64,000 nt of DNA from positions 243,501-307,500 of the forward strand of contig NC_015387.1 in the NCBI RefSeq assembly GCF_000195335.1, written 5' to 3'. This DNA is from Marinithermus hydrothermalis DSM 14884. GTDB lineage: Bacteria; Deinococcota; Deinococci; Deinococcales; Marinithermaceae. The notes under the pieces were generated by a model. That model was not told where the DNA came from, did no database searches, and was given only the letters and a program-made list of their open reading frames with translations. Of the stretch, positions 58,588 to 64,000 are shown in pieces. The position numbers were made by a program, and so were the translations under genes. Position 1 is the stretch's first letter. The number at the start of each line of letters is the position of its first letter.

Positions 58588-59916
58588 ATGACGCAGCGGA
58601 GCAGGTACCTGGGGGTTGCAGTAGGGCTTGGGGGGGTGGCCTTCGCGCAGGAGGCCGGGGTGGACCCGGCGACCACGGCCTGGATGCTGATCTCCACCGC
58701 GCTGGTCCTCCTCATGACCCCCGGCCTCGCCTTCTTCTACGGCGGGCTGGTGCGCGCCAAGAACGTGTTGAACACCATGATGATGAGCTTCGCCGCCCTG
58801 GGGGCCGTCGGGATGAGCTGGGTGCTCGTAGGCTACAGCCTGGCCTACGACACGGGCAGCGCCTTTATCGGGGGGTTCGGCCACCTCCTCCTCAGGGGCC
58901 TCGGCCTCGAGGGGGAGGGCATCCCGCCACTGCTCGACGTGGCCTTCCAAGGCACCTTCGCCATCATCGCCGCCGCCCTCATCTCCGGGGGAATCGTGGA
59001 ACGCATGCGTTTTGGAGCGTACCTGGCCTTCATCACGCTGTGGTCCCTCACCGTTTACGCGCCGCTCGCCCACTGGGTGTGGGGGGGTGGCTGGCTCGCC
59101 GAGGCGCTGGATTTCGCGGGCGGTACCGTGGTGCACATCAACGCCGGGGTTGCCGCGCTCGTCGCGGCGCTCGTGGTGGGCCCACGTAAGGACCACGGTC
59201 GCCAGGCGATCCTGCCGCATAACGTGCCCTTCGTGCTGCTCGGCGCGGCCCTGCTCTGGTTTGGGTGGTTCGGATTCAACGGCGGCAGCGCCTACGCTGC
59301 CGACGGCACGGCCGCGCTAGCCTTCACAAACACCTTCCTCGCCCCTGCGGCCACGCTCGTGGTGTGGGGGGCGCTGGATGGATGGCGCGCCGGAAGGATC
59401 ACCGCGGTCGGCGCGGCCACCGCGATCGTGGTGGGTCTCGTTGCCGTCACCCCCGCCGCAGGGTTCGTCGGGCCACTCGGCGCGCTGTGGATCGGAGCGC
59501 TCGCCGCCTTCCCCAGCTACTTGTTCATCCTGTGGCGAGCCCGCTCGCGGATGGACGATGCCCTCGACGTCTTCGGTACCCACGGCTTGGGAGGGATCAC
59601 CGGCGCGTTATTGACGGGGGTCCTTGCCTCGGCGGAGTGGGGGGGCACCCCAGGGCTTCTGGAAGGCAACGCGGCCCAGCTTTGGCTTCAGGCACAGGCG
59701 GTGCTGTACGCCGTAGGGTACAGCGCAGCGGCGACCTTTGTGCTTTTGCGGCTGGTCGGGGCATTCACACCGTTGCGCGCGAGCGCTAAGGAAGAGGGCG
59801 TGGGCCTCGATGTGAACGCGCACGGCGAGGAAGCCTACACCACGGGAGAAGGCGCGGTTCTACTCCTGGACGTCGAAGGGCAGCCCCAGCGCCTGTCGGC
59901 GGGAGGACGGGCATGA
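58588..59916 (+). CDS. amtB: Ammonium transporter
   Basis: 442 residues from ATG 58588. A signal-like first segment (VAVGLGGVAFAQEAG), then 11 helices. TPGLAFFYGGLVRAKNVLNT is the Amt signature; the pore His pair is in VVHINAGVAAL and FGTHGLGGITGALL; WFGWFGFNGGSAYAADGTAA is typical. Overlaps glnK by 4 nt. Brings in ammonia; GlnK is expected to block it when nitrogen is ample. Confidence 0.95.
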   Translation: MTQRSRYLGVAVGLGGVAFAQEAGVDPATTAWMLISTALVLLMTPGLAFFYGGLVRAKNVLNTMMMSFAALGAVGMSWVLVGYSLAYDTGSAFIGGFGHLLLRGLGLEGEGIPPLLDVAFQGTFAIIAAALISGGIVERMRFGAYLAFITLWSLTVYAPLAHWVWGGGWLAEALDFAGGTVVHINAGVAALVAALVVGPRKDHGRQAILPHNVPFVLLGAALLWFGWFGFNGGSAYAADGTAALAFTNTFLAPAATLVVWGALDGWRAGRITAVGAATAIVVGLVAVTPAAGFVGPLGALWIGALAAFPSYLFILWRARSRMDDALDVFGTHGLGGITGALLTGVLASAEWGGTPGLLEGNAAQLWLQAQAVLYAVGYSAAATFVLLRLVGAFTPLRASAKEEGVGLDVNAHGEEAYTTGEGAVLLLDVEGQPQRLSAGGRA

Positions 59917-60263
59917 AACTCATCGTGGCGGTCATCCGGCCGGAGAAGCTCAACGACGTACTGGAGGCCTTGTTCAAAGCGGAGGTGCGCGGCCTCACGG
60001 TGAGCCGCGTTCAAGGCCACGGCGGCGAAACCGAACGCGTCGAGACCTACCGCGGCACCACCGTCAAGATGGAACTCCACGAAAAGGTCCGCCTGGAGAT
60101 CGCGGTCTCCGAGGCTTTCGTTGAGCCCACCGTCGAGGCCATCCTGCGCGCGGGCCGCACCGGCGAGGTAGGGGACGGGAAGGTCTTCGTGCTGCCCCTG
60201 GAGCGCGTCTACCGCATCCGCACCGGGGAGACGGACGCCGCGGCCGTCACCCCGATCGCGTGA
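59913..60263 (+). CDS. glnK: PII nitrogen regulator GlnK
   Basis: 116 residues. MKLIVAVIRPEKLNDVLEAL, T-loop region (about 37-55) GGETERVETYRGTTVKMELH, and TGEVGDGKVFVLPLERVYRI RTGE at the ATP/2-oxoglutarate site. Counting against E. coli GlnB, position 51 is Val rather than the uridylylated Tyr (Tyr46 is kept), so control is probably by effector binding alone. It sits in the classic amtB-glnK pair. Confidence 0.95.
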   Translation: MKLIVAVIRPEKLNDVLEALFKAEVRGLTVSRVQGHGGETERVETYRGTTVKMELHEKVRLEIAVSEAFVEPTVEAILRAGRTGEVGDGKVFVLPLERVYRIRTGETDAAAVTPIA

Positions 60264-60264
60264 G

Positions 60265-60702
60265 TTACGCGCCCCCCAGGACCTCCGCCTCCGGCAAGGG
60301 GCGGGCCTGCCCCCGCCAAAACGCCGCGCCGCCCGCCGCCCGCCGGTCCCAAACAAGCTCCACTCGGTTCCCGTCGGGGTCCTCGAGCACCAGCACCCAG
60401 GCGAACCCGCGGTCCTCCGCGCGAAACGGCGCGCCCTCCAGCTTCAAGAAGCGGTACGCCTCCTGAAAGGCCTCCCGGCCCTCGAGGGCGAACCCCAGGC
60501 GCACGCCGGTGGTGGGCGTGGCAGCCTCCTCGAGGGCGAGCTCGTAAGGGTAGGGGCTGCTGCTGGAGACGAGCAAGGCCGTATGGGCCCAGCGCTCGGT
60601 GAGCTGCAGGTCCAAAAACCGCGTGTAGAACGTTACGCTGCGCTCGAGGTTCCGGACCTTGAGGTGCGCGTGGGAAAGTCGCGTCGCGTACATCCCCGCC
60701 AT
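60265..60702 (-). CDS. VOC-family (glyoxalase/dioxygenase fold) protein
   Basis: 145 residues. LSHAHLKVRNLERSVTFYTR, FLDLQLTERWAHTALLV, RLGFALEGREAFQEAYRFLK and WVLVLEDPDGNRVELVWDRR show the two beta-alpha-beta-beta-beta modules with His, Glu metal ligands (H13 region and E in RVELVW). Probably a ring-cleaving dioxygenase relative; substrate unknown. Start could be Met1 (60702) or Met4. Confidence 0.83.
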   Translation of the reverse strand: MAGMYATRLSHAHLKVRNLERSVTFYTRFLDLQLTERWAHTALLVSSSSPYPYELALEEAATPTTGVRLGFALEGREAFQEAYRFLKLEGAPFRAEDRGFAWVLVLEDPDGNRVELVWDRRAAGGAAFWRGQARPLPEAEVLGGA

Positions 60703-60794
60703 TATGGCAGACCGCGCCCCGGCCTTTGCAGGGGCGCGCGTCGGGGGTGTCCAGTCCAGGGGGGTGGGGGCGCACCCCTAGCCCCGCGGTGGCG

Positions 60795-62093
60795 TCAGAC
60801 CCCTCCTTTCATCAGCGAGGGCAGCCAGAGGCTGAGCTGCGGGAAGAGGATCAGGGCCACCAGCACCAGGAAGAGCACGGCGTAAAACGGCAGCACCCCC
60901 CGCACCACCTCGGCCAGGGGGGCCTTGGTGATCCCGGAGATAACGAAGAGGTTCAGGCCGACCGGGGGGGTGATCATCGCGAGCTCCATGGAGATGGTCA
61001 TGACGACCGCGAAGTGGATCAGGTTAATGCCCACCGCCTCCAGGATGGGTTGCAGCACGGGCAGGGTGATCAGGATGATGGAGACGGCCTCGAGGAACAT
61101 CCCCAGGAGGATGAAGAGCACCGAGGTGACGAGGAAGACCTCCATGCGCCCGAGCCCGTGATCGACGATCCACTGGGCGGCGAGGGCGGGGATCTGCTTG
61201 TTGGTCATGTACAGGGAGAAGAGCATCGCCGCGGAGACGATAAGGTAGATCATCGCCGTGATCGCGGTCGACTCCCGGAGCATCCTCACCCAGTCGGCGA
61301 GCGAGGCCTCGCGGTAGATGAGGAGCGAGACCAGGATCGCGTAGACCAGGGCGATCACCGAGGACTCGGTGGGGGTGGCGATGCCGGTGTAGATCGTGCC
61401 CATGATCAAAAGCGGCAGGAAGATGCCGGGCAGGGCCCACCAGAGCGTCCTCCAGCGCTCGGCCCAGCTCGCTTTGGGCAGGCGGCCGTAACCCTGCCGC
61501 TGCGCGTACCAGATGGCGAAGGCGATCAGCGCGCCGCCGAGCAGAAGGCCGGGGAGGATTCCCGCGATGAAGAGCTTGCCGATCGACTGTTCGGTGGTGA
61601 TGCCGTAGATGATCATGGTCACGCTGGGCGGGATCAGGATACCGAGCGTGCCCGAGGTGGCGACTAGCCCCATGGCGTAACGCTTGTCGTAGCCGTTTTG
61701 GATCATCGCAGGGATCGTGACCGCGCCGATCGCCGCCGCGGTGGCCGGGGAGGACCCGGAGATCGCGGCGAAGATCATCGAGGCCACGACGACCACGACG
61801 CTCAACCCGCCCGGGACGTGGCCCACCCAGGCGCGCACAAAGTCCACCAGGTAGCGGGCGATGCCGCCGTGGGCCATCACCACGCCGGTGAAGACGAAGC
61901 CGGGGATGGCGAGCAGCGCAAAGGAGTTGATGCCCTCGAACATTCTGGAGGGCACCTGGAGGATGTTAAAGCCCGGCTCCAACGCGAAAGCGATCAGGCT
62001 CGAGAGCGCGAGCGAGACGCCGATCGGCACCCGCAGCAGGAGGAAGAGGAGGAAAAGGCCGAAGAGGACCACCATGCTAAGGCCGACGCTCAT
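60795..62093 (-). CDS. dctM: TRAP transporter large membrane subunit (second set)
   Basis: 432 residues, about 12 helices. NSFALLAIPGFVFTGVVMAH, SPATAAAIGAVTIPAMIQNG, TSGTLGILIPPSVTMIIYGI TTEQSIGKLF, GIATPTESSVIALVYAILVS, ITPPVGLNLFVISGITKAPL match the C4-dicarboxylate DctM class. Overlaps dctQ by 4 nt (ATGA). Confidence 0.94.
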   Translation of the reverse strand: MSVGLSMVVLFGLFLLFLLLRVPIGVSLALSSLIAFALEPGFNILQVPSRMFEGINSFALLAIPGFVFTGVVMAHGGIARYLVDFVRAWVGHVPGGLSVVVVVASMIFAAISGSSPATAAAIGAVTIPAMIQNGYDKRYAMGLVATSGTLGILIPPSVTMIIYGITTEQSIGKLFIAGILPGLLLGGALIAFAIWYAQRQGYGRLPKASWAERWRTLWWALPGIFLPLLIMGTIYTGIATPTESSVIALVYAILVSLLIYREASLADWVRMLRESTAITAMIYLIVSAAMLFSLYMTNKQIPALAAQWIVDHGLGRMEVFLVTSVLFILLGMFLEAVSIILITLPVLQPILEAVGINLIHFAVVMTISMELAMITPPVGLNLFVISGITKAPLAEVVRGVLPFYAVLFLVLVALILFPQLSLWLPSLMKGGV

Positions 62094-62671
62094 ACGCCGG
62101 TCACCTCCTCGTGGACCTGGGTGCGGCCCGTCCAGAGGTCCAGAAAGTTACGAGCGAACTGAAGCGCGAACACCCCGAACCCCAGGGGGATGATGAGCTG
62201 CAACAGCCACTCGGGGAGGTCGGTGTAGATGGATCGCAACCCTATCTTCCGTAAAAACGCGACGTAATGCCCTCCGGCCACGGCGATGAAACTGGTGAAC
62301 GCCACCCCGATCAGGCTGGCGAGGAGGGCCAGCACCCGTTTACCGCGGGGCGGCAGGGCGCTGAAAAGCAGGTCCACGGTGATGTGCCGCCCCTCGCGCA
62401 GGGCCACCGAGAAGCCGAACATCGCGCCCCAAGCGACGAAGATACGGGCGAACTCGTCAGCCCAGCCGGGAGGGTTGTTGAACACGTAACGCATCACCAC
62501 GCTCACGAACACCACCAGCAGCCCGGCAACCAGGAACAGGCCCGCGAGCACATCCTCGATGACCGCGAGGGCGCGCCGCACCCCCGCCGCGCCCCCCGCC
62601 GTCCAAGCCAGCACCAGCGCGATCAGCGCGAACACAAGGGATTGCCAGACCAAGGTGCCAAACGTGACCAT
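62090..62671 (-). CDS. dctQ: TRAP transporter small membrane subunit (second set)
   Basis: 193 residues from ATG 62671 (GGGAGGCTTCG before it). Helices: LVFALIALVLAWTAGGA, LAGLFLVAGLLVVFVSVVMR, IFVAWGAMFGFSVALREGRH ITVDLL (the DctQ loop), VLALLASLIGVAFTSFIAVA, and LLQLIIPLGFGVFALQFARN. It differs from the first set by an extra N-terminal hydrophobic segment. Confidence 0.92.
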   Translation of the reverse strand: MVTFGTLVWQSLVFALIALVLAWTAGGAAGVRRALAVIEDVLAGLFLVAGLLVVFVSVVMRYVFNNPPGWADEFARIFVAWGAMFGFSVALREGRHITVDLLFSALPPRGKRVLALLASLIGVAFTSFIAVAGGHYVAFLRKIGLRSIYTDLPEWLLQLIIPLGFGVFALQFARNFLDLWTGRTQVHEEVTGV

Positions 62672-62688
62672 CGAAGCCTCCCTAAAAC

Positions 62689-62719
62689 CAAGGCCGGGGA
62701 CCTGCCGCCCCCGGCCTTG
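62689..62719 (-). terminator. Hairpin with T-run between dctP and dctQM
   Basis: On the minus strand CAAGGCCGGGG and CCCCGGCCTTG form an 11-bp stem with a 9-nt loop, followed by GGTTTTAGGG. It starts 15 nt after the dctP stop and ends before the dctQ ribosome site, so it probably stops most transcripts and gives many binding proteins per channel. Confidence 0.75.
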
Positions 62720-62733
62720 CACCGGGCCAACGG

Positions 62734-63714
62734 CTACCTAAGCGCCTTGATGGCGTTGATCAGATCCCAGCCGATCTTCGAGCCCCACTCCTCGTAAACC
62801 GGTTCCATCGCCGCCTCCATCGCGGCGCGGTCCTCGGGGGTGAGCTCGATGACCTCCATCAGCTCGCTGAGCTGCGCCAAGGCGTCCTGGTTCAGCTTCT
62901 CCGCCTCGTTAAAGGCCACCTCGTTGGCGTAGGCGATGCCGTCGAGGAAGATCTGCTTTTCTTCAGGGGAGAGGCTGTTAAGGAAGATCTTGTTGGTGAG
63001 GACCACGTAGTCGAGGCGGTGGTGGCGGGTGAGGGAGAGGTACTTTTGCACCTCGTAGTAGCGCTGGGTGTAGATGTTGGAGAGGGTGTTCTCCTGGCCG
63101 TCAACCACACCCTGCTGCAGCGCCTGATAGACCTCGGAGAACGCCATGGGGGCTGCGGTGGCGCCCAGCGCCTGCATCATGGCCTCGAGCACGCCCGAGG
63201 TCTGGGTGCGGAACTTGAGGCCCTTGAAGTCCTCGGGGCGGCGGAGCGGCTGATTGGCGGTGAAGTGCACGAAACCGTTCGGCCAAAAGCCCAGCCCCAC
63301 CAGGCCGACTTTTTCGAGGCTGTTGAGGAGGTTCTGGGCCGCCTCGGACTGGGTGAAGCGCTTGAAGTGCTCGGCGTCCTTAAAGAGGTAGGGCAAGTCC
63401 ACGAACTGGAAGGCGGGGTTGTACCCCTTGAGCTTGGTGGCCGAGGGCACGAGGAGCTGGATGTTGTTAAAGATCAGGGCGTTCAGCCCTTCGGCGTTGT
63501 CCTTGTAGAGCTGGCTCGAGGGGTACAGCTCGACCTTCATGGAGCCGCCGGATTTTTCCTCGACGTACTGCTTGAAGGCTTGGGCGGCCTTGCCCTTGGG
63601 GGTGTTTAGGGTGGTGACGAACGAGAATTTAATCACGACCGGACTTGCGGCCAGCCCCAAAGAGGCCCCAAGGATGAGGGTAAGGCCCAAGATTAGGTTT
63701 AGTCCTCTTTTCAT
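62734..63714 (-). CDS. dctP: TRAP substrate-binding protein (C4-dicarboxylate type)
   Basis: 326 residues. Sec signal LNLILGLTLILGASLGLAAS. Mature protein: KFSFVTTLNTPKGKAAQAFK, YVEEKSGGSMKVELYPSSQL, YKDNAEGLNALIFNNIQLLV, FWPNGFVHFTANQPLRRPED, FKGLKFRTQTSGVLEAMMQA with the conserved carboxylate-binding Arg, and QGVVDGQENTLSNIYTQRYY. Matches DctP of succinate/malate/fumarate TRAP systems. First gene of its operon. Confidence 0.93.
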   Translation of the reverse strand: MKRGLNLILGLTLILGASLGLAASPVVIKFSFVTTLNTPKGKAAQAFKQYVEEKSGGSMKVELYPSSQLYKDNAEGLNALIFNNIQLLVPSATKLKGYNPAFQFVDLPYLFKDAEHFKRFTQSEAAQNLLNSLEKVGLVGLGFWPNGFVHFTANQPLRRPEDFKGLKFRTQTSGVLEAMMQALGATAAPMAFSEVYQALQQGVVDGQENTLSNIYTQRYYEVQKYLSLTRHHRLDYVVLTNKIFLNSLSPEEKQIFLDGIAYANEVAFNEAEKLNQDALAQLSELMEVIELTPEDRAAMEAAMEPVYEEWGSKIGWDLINAIKALR

Positions 63715-63741
63715 AATTACACCTCCTTTGCTAACGGAGGT

Positions 63742-63770
63742 ATTTTACCCATGCGGGGTGCGTGGGACAA
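63742..63770 (-). promoter_or_regulatory. dctP promoter (TTGTCC-17-TAAAAT)
   Basis: Minus strand -35 TTGTCC (63770-63765), 17-bp spacer, -10 TAAAAT (63747-63742). Leader about 20 nt with AAAGGAGGTGTAATT before the ATG. Confidence 0.7.
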
Positions 63771-63851
63771 GGGTATATTGCCTGACCTGCTAAGGGTGGA
63801 GGCCCCCGGCTTCTGGGAGGGCAGCGGCCGGCAGCTCCGGGAGGGTTTTCG

Positions 63852-63880
63852 TTGACAGGAACGGGAGGGTTCCGTATAAT
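63852..63880 (+). promoter_or_regulatory. Consensus promoter of tRNA-Lys (TTGACA-17-TATAAT)
   Basis: Perfect TTGACA (63852-63857) and TATAAT (63875-63880), 17 bp apart, 18 nt before the tRNA. The spacer carries GGAAC...GTTCC. Confidence 0.88.
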
Positions 63881-63898
63881 CGGCTGGGCTTACGGGAT

Positions 63899-63974
63899 GG
63901 GCCGTTAGCTCAGTTGGTAGAGCAACCGACTTTTAATCGGTTGGTCGGGGGTTCGAGTCCCTCACGGCCCACCA
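63899..63974 (+). tRNA. tRNA-Lys (TTT)
   Basis: 76 nt with encoded CCA. Acceptor GGGCCGT pairs with ACGGCCC; D arm GCTCAGTTGGTAGAGC; anticodon stem ACCGA/TCGGT with loop CTTTTAA and anticodon TTT; T arm CGGGG(G)TTCGAGTCCCTC. Complete within the window. Confidence 0.97.
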
Positions 63975-64000
63975 CGAAGCCCCTAGCCCCCACGCGCTGC

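Noticed and set aside
63721..63741. ACCTCC...GGAGGT hairpin that might hide the dctP ribosome site
   Set aside because: With the -10 at 63747-63742, the ACCTCC arm would lie before the transcription start and not be in the RNA.

Overview
The window is GC-rich chromosomal DNA of a Deinococcus-Thermus bacterium, most likely a marine Thermaceae genus such as Marinithermus or Oceanithermus (an inference from gene content and style; no rRNA is present to settle it). Pointers are Thermus-like gene products throughout, two TRAP transporter sets, a type I-C CRISPR repeat of the Thermus kind, a CRP-type site in front of the cas operon, and many TANNNT -10 boxes only 6-9 nt ahead of start codons (leaderless genes).

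Layout. 1-6500: start of gyrB, a small membrane protein, and a minus-strand trp operon (trpE-trpG-two glycosyltransferases-trpD) preceded by an attenuator whose 13-residue leader peptide has three Trp codons in a row; then a CPBP protease and tRNA-Ala. 6548-7694: an intact IS with inverted repeats and an 8-bp target duplication. 8130-13385: small membrane proteins, a ParA-family ATPase, three paralogous membrane-anchored small proteins and an Ig-like repeat exported protein. 13386-22746: housekeeping block rplU-rpmA-obg-nadD-yqeK-LCP-rsfS-yraN, then an antiporter, a UbiD decarboxylase and a CFA synthase.

22747-35900 is the accessory core: a type I-C operon (cas3-cas5-cas8c-cas7-cas4-cas1-cas2), a 180-bp leader and a 48-repeat array. 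Beyond the array lie a broken VapBC-type toxin-antitoxin pair sitting before a degenerate terminal repeat, a frameshifted PII-like gene, a TnpB element with its catalytic core deleted, and a truncated mrr restriction gene.

36200-46900: hemC, a Fur-family regulator, folC, folK/folB/folP, an MFS transporter, a TRAP transporter (dctQM plus a convergent Tat-exported binding protein), a lipoprotein and RNase HII. 46921-48465: a DsrE-like protein, a fossil TnpB-element end, and a pseudogene chimera of a flavoprotein and an HD-GYP protein. 48460-53874: tsaE with a three-gene operon in which two proteins share an N-terminal helical domain and a C-terminal roadblock-like domain. 53912-55188: an intact TnpB element. 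55188-64000: fused moaD-moaE, hrcA, an AlbA-domain regulator, amtB-glnK, a VOC protein, a second TRAP operon and tRNA-Lys.

The most unusual signals are the leaderless trp attenuator, the ParA/three-paralog and roadblock operons (function unknown), the toxin-antitoxin remnant inside the end of the CRISPR array, a protospacer sampled twice with a one-base slip, and three TnpB-element copies in three states of decay.
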